Source of the DNA: Streptomyces lienomycini
GTDB lineage: Bacteria > Actinomycetota > Actinomycetes > Streptomycetales > Streptomycetaceae
DNA: 64,000 nucleotides
Direction: 5' to 3'
NCBI RefSeq assembly: GCF_027947595.1
Contig: NZ_CP116257.1
Coordinates: 3,782,001 to 3,846,000 of the forward strand
Position numbers and translations under genes: made by a program. This document shows positions 45,340 through 53,526 of this stretch, piece after piece (the stretch's first letter is position 1; every line of letters starts with the position of its first letter). The notes beneath the pieces were generated by a model. The model did not search any database. It saw only the letters and a program-made list of their open reading frames with translations, and had not been told where the DNA came from.

Positions 45340-46673
45340 GGTACGACAGCATCACGGAGGCCATCGGCAACACGCCGCTGGTCCGCATCGACCCGTCCGT
45401 GCACGGGCTGCGCCACATCGACCTCTACGCGAAGCTGGAGATGCTCAACCCGTTCGGGTCCGTCAAGGACCGGCCGGCCTGGCACATGGCCCGCCCCCAT
45501 CTGGAGGGCGCGGCCGGGGGCGACGGGACGGTCGTGGAGCTGTCCAGCGGCAACACCGCCAAGGCGCTCGCGCTGCTGGCCGGAATGCACGGGCTGCGGT
45601 TCAAGAGCGTGACCAACCGGATGCGTGTGCCCGAGATCAAGGAACTGCTCCTGCTCCTCGGCGCGGAGATCGAGGAACTGCCCGGACAGAGCGAGTGTCT
45701 CGACCCCACCGACACGGACGACCCGCTCACCCGCTTCCACCAGGCACTCTCCGAGCCCGGCAACACCTATCTGCACACCGACCAGTACTTCAACCCGCGC
45801 AACGTCGAGGCGCACGCGGCCGGGACGGGGCCCGAGATCGTCAAGGACCTCGACGGCCGGGCACCGGACTGGTTCGTGGCCTGCGTCGGCACGGCCGGCT
45901 CCTCCACAGGCGTCGCCCGCGTCCTGCGCGAGCACGACGCCGACGTACGCGTGCTCGGCCTGGTCGCCGACAAGTCCGACTTCATCCCCGGCATCCGCAC
46001 CATCGACGAGGTGCACCAGGTCGGCCTGTTCGATCCCGCGACCTACGACGTGCTGGCCCCGGTCACCTCGCAGCAGGCCATCGACGGCATGGTCACCCTC
46101 ATCCGCCGCTGCGGACTGCTGTCGGGACCGACCGGCGGCGCCGCCTACCAGGGCGCCGTTCACCAGTTGGCGTCCGTCGACGCCGAGTTGGCGGGCACCG
46201 GCCGCCGCGAGAGCGCCGTGTTCATCGTGTGCGACCGGGCCGAGAGCTATCTGAGCTACGTGCGTCAACGCCGCCCCGAGCTGCTGGGCAAGATGCGGCG
46301 CGGGCAGTCGGCGTCGTCCCTCACCGACGACGAGGTCAGGGCGCGGGCCCGGGTGGTCGGCGTCGACGACGCACGGCGCTGGATCGCGGAGGGGGACCCG
46401 CGTCCCCTGGTCGTTGACCTCCGCGGCCCGCACGCCTACGCCGCCCTGCACATCGAGGGCTCGGTCAACATCGTCGACGAACTCTTCGAGGAACTGGTCC
46501 GCGGCGGACTGCCGTTCAGCAAACGCACCCCGGTCCTGCTGGCCTGCCCGGTGGGGGAGAAGTCGCTGCGGCACGCCGCTCTGCTGTCCCGCATGGGCCA
46601 CCCGGACGTCAGGAGCCTGGCGGGCGGGATCGTGGCCTGGCGGGACGCCGGCGCACCGCTGGTGAGGGAGTGA
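45336..46673 (+). CDS. cysteine-synthase-like PLP enzyme fused to rhodanese domain
   Basis: The 445-aa protein overlaps the previous stop by 4 bp (ATGA). Residues 1-~320 are a fold-II cysteine synthase/SbnA-like enzyme: PLP lysine K44 in NPFGSVKDRPAW, substrate loop ELSSGNTAKALAL and phosphate loop VGTAGSSTGVARVL. Residues ~340-445 are a rhodanese domain (LVVDLRGPHAYAALHIEGSVNI) with active Cys in LLACPVGEKSLRHA. The fusion suggests that a persulfide carried on the rhodanese Cys, or released by it, feeds a beta-replacement reaction (inference). Similar genes sit beside Y4yA in other bacteria. Confidence 0.9.
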   Translation: MRYDSITEAIGNTPLVRIDPSVHGLRHIDLYAKLEMLNPFGSVKDRPAWHMARPHLEGAAGGDGTVVELSSGNTAKALALLAGMHGLRFKSVTNRMRVPEIKELLLLLGAEIEELPGQSECLDPTDTDDPLTRFHQALSEPGNTYLHTDQYFNPRNVEAHAAGTGPEIVKDLDGRAPDWFVACVGTAGSSTGVARVLREHDADVRVLGLVADKSDFIPGIRTIDEVHQVGLFDPATYDVLAPVTSQQAIDGMVTLIRRCGLLSGPTGGAAYQGAVHQLASVDAELAGTGRRESAVFIVCDRAESYLSYVRQRRPELLGKMRRGQSASSLTDDEVRARARVVGVDDARRWIAEGDPRPLVVDLRGPHAYAALHIEGSVNIVDELFEELVRGGLPFSKRTPVLLACPVGEKSLRHAALLSRMGHPDVRSLAGGIVAWRDAGAPLVRE

Positions 46674-47902
46674 ACACCATGCCGGACGACGCGGGCCCCG
46701 AGCGGGTACCCGACCAGGACGGCGACTGGCAGCGGAAGCTGCGGACGCAGTTCCCGATCGTCACCGCGCACCCGGACCTGACGTATCTGGACAGCGCGGC
46801 GACCTCGCAGAAACCGCGGGCCGTCCTCGAAGCCGTGGAAACCTACCTCACCACCTCCAACGCCAACGCCGGCCGCGGCACCTACCCCTGGGCCAACCGC
46901 ACCACGGAACTGGTGGAGCGGACCCGTGAACGCGTCAAGGAGTTCCTGGGCGACGGGCGACCGCGGCGCTCCACCGTCCACTTCACCAGCGGCACCACCG
47001 AGGGCCTGCGCACCGTCGCCCGCGACTGGCTCGTGCCCTATCTCGCCGACGGCGACGAGATCCTCGTCCCGTACGCCGACCACCGGGCCAACCTGGAACC
47101 CTGGCTCGAGGCCCGACGCCTGCTCGCCGAACGCGGTGTCGGCGTACGGGTGCGGGCCCTGCCCCGGCAGGAGTCCTCCGGCGACTACGACCACCGCGCG
47201 CTCGCCGACGTGGTCGGCCCCCGCACCCGGTTCGTCGCGGCGACCCACGTCCACCACGTCTACGGCGGCGACATGAACGTGCACCGCCTGCGCGCGGCCG
47301 TCGGCCCCGACGTGCCGATCTGCCTGGACGCCGCGCAGAGCGTCGGCCACCTGCCCGTCCGCGTCGACGACCCGGACCTCGACGTCGACTTCGTCGTCTT
47401 CTCCGGCCACAAGGCGCTGGCGCTGCCCGGCACCGGAGCGGTCTGGGCACGCAACACCCGTGGACCGGAACTGAGACCCGAGGGCTGGCAGGGCACCCCC
47501 AACACCGTCGGAGTCGTGTCGCTGCTCGCGGCGCTCGACTGGCTGGACGAGGCGGGCCCCGAACGCATCGACCGCCATCTCACCCGGCTGGCCACGCGCC
47601 TGACCGACCGGCTGCACCGCCTGGACCGCTACGAGATCCTCGGCTGCCCGGCCGGCCTCGCCGCCGACAGCGCGCTGCCCGCCGCCCAGCGACGGCACGG
47701 CATCGTCACCTTCCGGCACCGCGACATCCCCTCCGACGACCTGGGCTTCATCCTCTACAGCCACGGCTTCATGGTCCGGGCCGACAGCCTCTGCCAGGCC
47801 GGTGCGGACGACCGGGACGGATCCGTGCGGGTCAGCCTGCACGTCTACAACACACAGGAGGAGATCGATCACCTGCTCGCCGTTCTGGGCTCACTGGAGT
47901 GA
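46670..47902 (+). CDS. SufS-like cysteine desulfurase (class V aminotransferase fold)
   Basis: This 410-aa PLP enzyme overlaps the preceding gene by 4 bp (GTGA). LTYLDSAATSQKPRAVLEAV, GRGTYPWANRTTELVERTRERV, HFTSGTTEGL and the PLP lysine K248 in FSGHKALALPGTGAV follow the SufS pattern. The SufS catalytic Cys loop aligns with VRADSLCQAGADD (C374), and the end SVRVSLHVYNTQEEIDHLL is also SufS-like. It probably abstracts sulfur from cysteine as a persulfide for the adjacent rhodanese fusion rather than for general Fe-S assembly, since no suf genes are nearby. Confidence 0.88.
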   Translation: MNTMPDDAGPERVPDQDGDWQRKLRTQFPIVTAHPDLTYLDSAATSQKPRAVLEAVETYLTTSNANAGRGTYPWANRTTELVERTRERVKEFLGDGRPRRSTVHFTSGTTEGLRTVARDWLVPYLADGDEILVPYADHRANLEPWLEARRLLAERGVGVRVRALPRQESSGDYDHRALADVVGPRTRFVAATHVHHVYGGDMNVHRLRAAVGPDVPICLDAAQSVGHLPVRVDDPDLDVDFVVFSGHKALALPGTGAVWARNTRGPELRPEGWQGTPNTVGVVSLLAALDWLDEAGPERIDRHLTRLATRLTDRLHRLDRYEILGCPAGLAADSALPAAQRRHGIVTFRHRDIPSDDLGFILYSHGFMVRADSLCQAGADDRDGSVRVSLHVYNTQEEIDHLLAVLGSLE

Positions 47903-47910
47903 ACGGCTAT

Positions 47911-47925
47911 TGATAACCGTTTCCA
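47911..47925 (-). promoter_or_regulatory. Zur-box-like operator 2
   Basis: On the plus strand TGATAACCGTTTCCA; its complement TGGAAACGGTTATCA differs from operator 1 at a single position. It lies 9 bp after the desulfurase stop codon and 58 bp before the methyltransferase start, next to a possible -10 (TAGATT, 47930-47935). Confidence 0.65.
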
Positions 47926-47982
47926 CCTGTAGATTGCGTGGTAGTCACGACGGGTGAGAGACGGACGAGGTGACACGGCCGG

Positions 47983-48750
47983 ATGGGCGTGAGTATGGGA
48001 ACGGGCAGCATGTGGGTGGAGCGCTGGGAGCGGCAGCAGCAGCGTTACGCCGTGGACCGTGAGGAGCGGTTCGCGGTGATCGCGGACGTCACGGAGCACC
48101 TCTGCGCCGGACGCGACCGGCCGCTCCTGCTCGACCTGGGCTGCGGCCCCGGCTCCCTGTCCGTCCGGCTCGCCCGGCGCCTGCCGCGGGCGGAGATCGT
48201 CGCCGTCGACATGGACCCCGTACTGCTGGAGCTCGGACGTACCCACCACTCGGACTCCGCCCGGTACGTGGACGCGGTGATCGGCGAGGACGGCTGGACG
48301 GACGCGCTGGAGCTGGACCGCACCGTGGACGCCGCCGTCTCGACCACCGCCCTGCACTACCTTCCCGCGGCCGTTCTGCTGCGCACCTACCGGGGCCTCG
48401 CCGACCTCCTCCGTCCCGGCGGCGCGCTGGTCAACGGGGACCACTTCCCTCCGGACGACTCGCCCTGCTCGGACCTGACCGCCCACGTGGGGCGCCGCCG
48501 GGCCGAGCGGACCGGCGCACACGGGCACGCGGACGAGGACTGGGAGTCGTGGTGGCGGGCCGCGGCCGCCGACCCGGAGCTGACCGGCCTGTTCGAGCAG
48601 CGCGAGAGAAGCCGCTCGTCCTCGGGCGGCGGCAACCGGCACCTCTCCGTGGACGCCCACACCGAACTGCTCCATCGCGCGGGGTTCCGCCACGTCACAC
48701 CCGTGTGGCAGGTCGGGGACAGTTGCGTCCTGGTCGCCCTGAAGGGCTGA
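47983..48750 (+). CDS. class I SAM-dependent methyltransferase of the PLP cassette
   Basis: The 255-aa enzyme has motif I LLLDLGCGPGSLSVRLARRL, acidic loop IVAVDMDPVLLELG and LLRPGGALVNGDHFPPDD. The N-terminal WVERWERQQQRYAVDREERF is typical of small-molecule methyltransferases. GAGGTG lies upstream of ATG 47983; a second in-frame ATG is at 47995. The Zur-like box in front suggests it is co-regulated with the PLP cassette, where it may methylate the product (N-, O- or S-). Confidence 0.87.
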   Translation: MGVSMGTGSMWVERWERQQQRYAVDREERFAVIADVTEHLCAGRDRPLLLDLGCGPGSLSVRLARRLPRAEIVAVDMDPVLLELGRTHHSDSARYVDAVIGEDGWTDALELDRTVDAAVSTTALHYLPAAVLLRTYRGLADLLRPGGALVNGDHFPPDDSPCSDLTAHVGRRRAERTGAHGHADEDWESWWRAAAADPELTGLFEQRERSRSSSGGGNRHLSVDAHTELLHRAGFRHVTPVWQVGDSCVLVALKG

Positions 48751-48816
48751 CACCGGACACGACCGGCTGACCGTGCCGGCCGCTCCGCGCAGGTCGACGA
48801 TCGCCGATGGCCGATA

Positions 48817-48826
48817 AACGATCGTT
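48817..48826. promoter_or_regulatory. palindrome AACGATCGTT
   Basis: A perfect 10-bp palindrome, extendable with one mismatch to GATAAACGATCGTTGTC (48813-48829), stands about 70 bp before the following short ORF and IrrE-like operon. It is a candidate operator for that operon. Confidence 0.4.
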
Positions 48827-48898
48827 GTCACCCGGGGGAGATCTGCGTACGCTGCCACGCACACGCAGCCGACGCGCCTCGGTCCAGGGAGCAGATCG

Positions 48899-49180
48899 TT
48901 GGAGTCGCACACCTCGCCGGGCCGGACGCTCCGGAAGGCCCTCGGCGACTCGTGCCCGCGACGCCGCGGCAGAACCGTGCACACCCTCGCCGCCGGGGCC
49001 GCCGCGCACACCGGAGCCTCCGGCGTGCGGGCCCGCGCCGCCCGCGACGGCAAGAAGGTGCCGAACGAGGAACTCCCGCACCGCTCGGCGGGGTTCTTCC
49101 GCGTGGAGGGTGGGGAGCCCCTCTTCCTGGAGGGAGTACTGAGGTCGGTGCTGCCTCAGGGGGGAGACGACGGGCGATGA
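48899..49180 (+). CDS. short ORF coupled to IrrE-like gene (possible XRE regulator remnant)
   Basis: The 93-codon frame ends 4 bp inside the next gene (ATGA overlap), so it is probably translated. The first ~50 residues are Arg/Ala/Gly-rich and of low complexity. The end, DGKKVPNEELPHRSAGFFRV then GGEPLFLEGVLRSVLP, faintly resembles the last helices of Streptomyces cro/C1-type regulators that precede similar operons. The recognition helices are not seen. The true start is unknown; internal GTGs exist. Confidence 0.4.
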   Translation: MESHTSPGRTLRKALGDSCPRRRGRTVHTLAAGAAAHTGASGVRARAARDGKKVPNEELPHRSAGFFRVEGGEPLFLEGVLRSVLPQGGDDGR

Positions 49181-49794
49181 GCTCCAGAGCCATGAGGTCA
49201 CTGCTGAGCGCCCTGGGCGAAGAGGCATCGAGGACGCTCAGCCGGCCCGCCGACCCGCGGGACGTCATGGAGGCGTTCTGCCGGGCCATGAGCGTGCGCA
49301 AAGGACGCCCCGTCGACCTCCGGTTCAGCAGGTTCCCCAAGGACCTGGCCGACGTGGACGTGTCGGGGGCACGCCTGGACCTGGGGAACCGGTCCGTCAT
49401 CGTGGTCGAGGAGGACACCGCCCCCCTGGCCCAACTGGTCATACTCGGCCACGAACTCTGGCACGAGGAAGAGGAGGACAGGGGGCATCACATAGCCGGG
49501 CTGCACGGAGCCGCCCGCACTCTCACCGCCGAGCAGCACCCCGAAGCCGTCCGCCGGGCCGTCGAACAGATCCTCGCCCTGCGGGAAGTGCCGCCCGACG
49601 CCGTCCTCACCGTGGCGGCACGCGCGGAGTCGGCCTCGCAGCACGAAGTGGACGCGGAGACCTTCGGGTTGCTCTTCGGCCGCGAGGTGCGCCCCTGGAC
49701 CAAGGGCCGCTACGCGCGGGGGCCGGTCAGTGCCGCGACCGTCGAAGGACGCATCAACCTCTCCCTCCTCCATCGCGGTGGACACATCCTGTGA
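49177..49794 (+). CDS. IrrE/ImmA-like HExxH protein (toxin-component-type)
   Basis: This 205-aa cytosolic protein has a zinc-metallopeptidase motif HELWH (H92, E93, H96) in LVILGHELWHEEEEDRGHHI, the position used by IrrE/ImmA-type proteins and by the so-called toxin component of Streptomyces XRE-toxin pairs. Further His/Glu (RGHHIAGLHGAA, QHEVDAETFG) could give the third ligand. GGGGGAG precedes the ATG. It overlaps both neighbours by 4 bp. It may cleave a regulator or act as a stress-sensing protease (inference). Confidence 0.8.
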   Translation: MSSRAMRSLLSALGEEASRTLSRPADPRDVMEAFCRAMSVRKGRPVDLRFSRFPKDLADVDVSGARLDLGNRSVIVVEEDTAPLAQLVILGHELWHEEEEDRGHHIAGLHGAARTLTAEQHPEAVRRAVEQILALREVPPDAVLTVAARAESASQHEVDAETFGLLFGREVRPWTKGRYARGPVSAATVEGRINLSLLHRGGHIL

Positions 49795-50984
49795 GCCCGC
49801 ACCTCCACATCCCCTACGCGGTCCCCACCGCACTGCTGCTGCTCGCCCTCGTCCTCAAGTTCCCCACCCTGGCGAGAGCCTGGCGCGACCCCGACGTCCG
49901 CGCGACCGCGCTCCTGCTGACCTTCGCCACGGCCGTACTCGTGGTCATCACCCCGGTCAACATCGACCGTCTCAACAGGCTGACCGGAGTGCCGAACATC
50001 GCCTCGCCCTGGGCGTACAGCTTCCTCACCGCGTTCTGCGCCACCGGACTGACCATGATCATGCGCTGGCGGGAGGAACCGTCCCCGCGGCGCCGGCGCC
50101 GGATGCGGAACGTCTACTGGATCTACGCCGGGATCGTGGTCGCCCTGTGGGCCACGTTCCTGCTCGCCCACGTACCCGAGCCGCGGATCTACGACCTCGA
50201 CACCTACTACGCCGGCACCCCCTGGATGCGCGAGCACATCCTGCTGTACCTGTCGGCGCACATGGTGTCGTCCCTGGTCGCCACCTACATGCTGTGGAAG
50301 TGGTTCCCCGAGATCGGCAACCGGTGGCTGAAGTGGGGCGTCGTCTGCCTGCAGACCGGCTTCGCCTCGGGGCTCGTGTTCGACGCGGCGAAGCTGGCCG
50401 CGCTCGGCGCCCGGTGGTCGGGGCACGACTGGGACGTCCTCAGCACCCGGGCCGCGCCGCCCTTCGCTCTCCTCGAAGCGGCCTTCGTCGCCGTCGGGTT
50501 CATCGTGCCCCAGGTCGGGCCCTCGCTGCAGAACCGGGCGCGCGAGCGGCGTGAGTACCGGCAACTGCGTCCTCTGTGGTGGGCCGTCCGCGACGTCGTG
50601 CCCTCCCCGGTCCCTCCCTCGTCGGGCCGTCGGATGCCGCTCGGCCTGCGCCTGGTGCAGCGCCAGCAGAGGATCCACGACGCCCTGCGCATCCTGGCCC
50701 CCCACCTGGACCAGGACCTCTTCCGGCGAGCGCGGAACCTCGTACCGGACGGCCTCGGCGAGGACACCGCACGGGGCGTCGCCGGCGCCGTCACCGTCCG
50801 CGCCGCCATCGACGCCCACCGCGTCGACAGGCCCGCCCGGGCCGGCTCCGACACGCAGCAGTGGGGCGCCGACCTCAGCGACCACATCGACGCGATCTCG
50901 CAGGCCCTGCGCCACCCCCGCCACATCGACAGCATCCGCCGACGAGCGACCAGCACAGAAAGCGTCAACACAGATGCCTCCTAG
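49791..50984 (+). CDS. MAB_1171c-like multi-spanning membrane protein
   Basis: The GTG at 49791 overlaps the HExxH gene stop (GTGA). The first ~240 residues contain about seven helices (AVPTALLLLALVLKFPTLA, ALLLTFATAVLVVITPV, VYWIYAGIVVALWATFLLA, ILLYLSAHMVSSLVATYMLW). A ~150-residue cytosolic part follows (LRPLWWAVRDVVPSPVPPSS, LRLVQRQQRIHDALRILAPHLD). This matches the MAB_1171c putative-transporter family, whose function is unknown. The cytosolic tail could interact with the soluble operon partners. Confidence 0.85.
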   Translation: MSPHLHIPYAVPTALLLLALVLKFPTLARAWRDPDVRATALLLTFATAVLVVITPVNIDRLNRLTGVPNIASPWAYSFLTAFCATGLTMIMRWREEPSPRRRRRMRNVYWIYAGIVVALWATFLLAHVPEPRIYDLDTYYAGTPWMREHILLYLSAHMVSSLVATYMLWKWFPEIGNRWLKWGVVCLQTGFASGLVFDAAKLAALGARWSGHDWDVLSTRAAPPFALLEAAFVAVGFIVPQVGPSLQNRARERREYRQLRPLWWAVRDVVPSPVPPSSGRRMPLGLRLVQRQQRIHDALRILAPHLDQDLFRRARNLVPDGLGEDTARGVAGAVTVRAAIDAHRVDRPARAGSDTQQWGADLSDHIDAISQALRHPRHIDSIRRRATSTESVNTDAS

Positions 50985-52368
50985 CACCAGTCGGCCCACC
51001 GCCGTCGTCATCGGGGCCGGCGCGACCGGCCTGTTCGCCGCCGCCGCGCTCACCGAGTTCGCCGACGTCGTCGTCGTCGAGCGCGACCTCCTGCCCGACG
51101 GCCCGACGGCCCGCCGCGGCATACCGCAGGCCAGGCACGCGCACCTCGTCTGGAGCGGAGGCGTGCGCGCCCTCGACGACCTGCTCCCCGGCAGCGTCGA
51201 CGAGGTCGTCGCCCGTGGCGGACGGCTCGCGCACATCATGGGCGACATGGTCTCCCGGGCACCCAACGAGGTCTGGTTCAGACGCTTCCTGTCCACCCAC
51301 CACCGCAATCTCGTCTGCTCCCGCAACCTGCTGGACGCCGTCCTGCGGGAACACGTGCTCGCGGACAAGCGCATCACCGTGCGGGAGAACACCACCGCGC
51401 TGGGACTGGAGCGGGTCGGCAGGCGTGTTCGCGCGGTCCGCGTCCGCGGCGGCGACGAGGAAACGACACTGCCGGCCGACCTGGTCGTCGACGCCTCCGG
51501 CCGCGGCTCACGCACCCCCCGCTGGCTCGAGGAGATGGGCCTGCCCCGAGCCGCCGAACGACAGGTGGACGCCGGCGTCACCTACGCCACCCGGATCTTC
51601 CGCGCCCCCCGCTCCGCCGCCGACATCGCCTTCCCCCTGGTGAACGTGCAGGCCAACCCGGCCAAGCCGCCCGGCCGGGGCGGCATCATCCTGCCCGTGG
51701 AGAACGACCAGTGGATCGTCACCCTCTCCGGCACCCGCAACGGCGAACCCGGCAACGACCCCCGGGCCTTCATGGAATTCGCACTCGGCCTGGGCGACCC
51801 CGTCATCGGTGAGCTCCTCAAGGACGCCGAACCACTCGGTGATGTCGTCACCACGCGTTCCACCGCCAACCACCGCCGCTACTACGAGAAGGCCGGGCAC
51901 TGGCCCGACGGCCTCGTCGTCCTCGGTGACGCGACGGCGAGCTACAACCCCGTGTACGGTCACGGCCTCACCGTCGCCGCACAGTGCGCGCTCGCCCTGC
52001 GCACCGTCCTGCGGACCACGGAGCTGACCGCGCCCGGTACCGCACGACGCCTCCAGCGCGCCGCCGCCCGTCCGGTGAGCGCGGCCTGGGACCTGGCGGT
52101 GGGGCAGGACGCCCTCTACCCCGGCGCGACCGACACCCCGCTCACCGGGGCGGAACGGCTCCTCGCCCGGTACGTCGACCGTGCCGTCGAGACCGGTGCC
52201 GCCAACCCCCGCGCCCTGGGCGCCCTGCTGGACGTGATGAGCCTGGAGAGATCCCCTGCCCGGCTGTTCTCGCCCGACATGGTCGTGCCGATGCTCTTCG
52301 GCCCGAGGAAGCCGCGCCTGCAAGGGCCGCCCCTGAGCGAGGCGGAGCGCAAGGCCGCCACTTCCTGA
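50974..52368 (+). CDS. FAD-dependent oxidoreductase/monooxygenase
   Basis: ATG at 50974 overlaps the membrane-protein gene by 11 bp. The 464-aa flavoprotein has the dinucleotide motif AVVIGAGATGLFAAAALTEF, the E-R segment VVVERDLLPDGPTARRGIPQ, LVVDASGRGSRTP and the late FAD motif GLVVLGDATASYNPVYGHGLTVAAQ. PQxRHAHLV and NPVYGHGL are typical of geranylgeranyl-reductase-like and tryptophan-halogenase-like FAD oxidoreductases of Streptomyces. It is the last gene of the overlapping operon; the substrate is unknown. Confidence 0.87.
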   Translation: MPPSTSRPTAVVIGAGATGLFAAAALTEFADVVVVERDLLPDGPTARRGIPQARHAHLVWSGGVRALDDLLPGSVDEVVARGGRLAHIMGDMVSRAPNEVWFRRFLSTHHRNLVCSRNLLDAVLREHVLADKRITVRENTTALGLERVGRRVRAVRVRGGDEETTLPADLVVDASGRGSRTPRWLEEMGLPRAAERQVDAGVTYATRIFRAPRSAADIAFPLVNVQANPAKPPGRGGIILPVENDQWIVTLSGTRNGEPGNDPRAFMEFALGLGDPVIGELLKDAEPLGDVVTTRSTANHRRYYEKAGHWPDGLVVLGDATASYNPVYGHGLTVAAQCALALRTVLRTTELTAPGTARRLQRAAARPVSAAWDLAVGQDALYPGATDTPLTGAERLLARYVDRAVETGAANPRALGALLDVMSLERSPARLFSPDMVVPMLFGPRKPRLQGPPLSEAERKAATS

Positions 52369-52538
52369 CCGGGCCCCCGCCGAGGCACGTCACCCGGCCG
52401 CACCGAGGGGTACGGGCGTGGTGCACGGCCCGGCTCCGTCGCCGCGTCGGGGGCTCCTCGGCCGTCCGGCGAGGCCACCAGCCGGAAGGTTCGCAGTAGT
52501 TGACCCACGAACGTGCAGCTCTGTGTGAAGCTTTGCCC

Positions 52539-53342
52539 ATGAGTCATCCGCGAGAAGAAGTCAGGGCGAGGCTGCAGACCGACCGCCCGCACTCCGCCCG
52601 TGTCTGGAACTACCTGCTGGGAGGCAAGGACAACTACCCCGTCGACAGCGAGGCCGGCGACGTCATCCTGACGACGTTCCCGGAGTTCGCCGCCGTCGCC
52701 CGCCTGCAACGACGATTTCTCGCGCGCGCGGTCCGTCACCTGGCCGGTGAGGCCGGCATCCGCCAGTTCCTCGACATCGGCACCGGGCTGCCCACCGCCG
52801 ACAACACCCACGAGCTGGCCCAGCGCATCGCGCCGGAGAGCCGCATCGTGTACGTGGACAACGACCCCCTCGTCCTCGTCCACGCCCAGGCCCTGCTCAC
52901 CAGCAGTGACGAGGGCGCCTGTGCCTACATCGACGCCGACGTCCGCGACCCGGAACGGATTCTGGCCGAAGCGGCCAAGACCCTGGACTTCGACCGCCCC
53001 GTCGCGCTGACCATGCTGGGCATCATGGGCCAGATCTCCGACGCCGAGCGCCCCGCCGAACTGGTGAACACGCTGCTCGCGGGGCTGCCTCCGGGCAGCT
53101 ACCTGGCCCTGAGCGACGGCACGAACGGCAACGAGGCGCTCAACAGGGCGGTCGAGGCGTACAACGGGCAGTCGGCCAACACCTACCACCTGCGGTCACC
53201 GCAGGAGATCGCCGCCTTCTTCGCCGGGCTGGACCCGGTGGAGCCCGGGATCGTGTCCACGGCTTCCTGGCGCCCGGACGCGCAGCAGGCCGAGGAGTCC
53301 ACGGCCGACGTCTCCTTCTGCGGCGTCGCGCTCAAGAAGTGA
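52539..53342 (+). CDS. DUF574/Methyltransf_19 SAM-dependent methyltransferase
   Basis: This 267-aa protein has the actinobacterial DUF574 pattern: RPHSARVWNYLLGGKDNYPVDSEAGDVIL, FLDIGTGLPTADNTHELAQRIAPESRIVYVDNDPLVLVHAQALL and the C-terminal YHLRSPQEIAAFFAGLDPVEPGIVS. ATG at 52539 is used. A possible -35 TTGACC at 52500 suggests its own promoter 170 bp after the FAD gene. Members are numerous in Streptomyces; targets are unknown. Confidence 0.92.
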   Translation: MSHPREEVRARLQTDRPHSARVWNYLLGGKDNYPVDSEAGDVILTTFPEFAAVARLQRRFLARAVRHLAGEAGIRQFLDIGTGLPTADNTHELAQRIAPESRIVYVDNDPLVLVHAQALLTSSDEGACAYIDADVRDPERILAEAAKTLDFDRPVALTMLGIMGQISDAERPAELVNTLLAGLPPGSYLALSDGTNGNEALNRAVEAYNGQSANTYHLRSPQEIAAFFAGLDPVEPGIVSTASWRPDAQQAEESTADVSFCGVALKK

Positions 53343-53390
53343 CGCACCCCGCCGCGCGACGGCTTCTGCGGCCGGCCGCAGTGAGTCGGA

Positions 53391-53417
53391 CGGCCGGTGC
53401 GTGGACCGCACCGGCCG
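53391..53417. terminator. hairpin terminator after DUF574 gene
   Basis: An 11-bp perfect stem CGGCCGGTGCG / CGCACCGGCCG with a 5-base loop; a second palindrome (CTGCGGCCGGCCGCAG) precedes it at about 53366-53381. Confidence 0.65.
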
Positions 53418-53526
53418 CCCCGTCGGGGGAGGGCTGCCTACCACGGTCGTACGGCCGGGCCGGCGAGGACCGCTACGACCCCTGCCCGGCTCTGTGGCCC
53501 TCCTGGGCCGGTGTCGCGCCCGGTGC

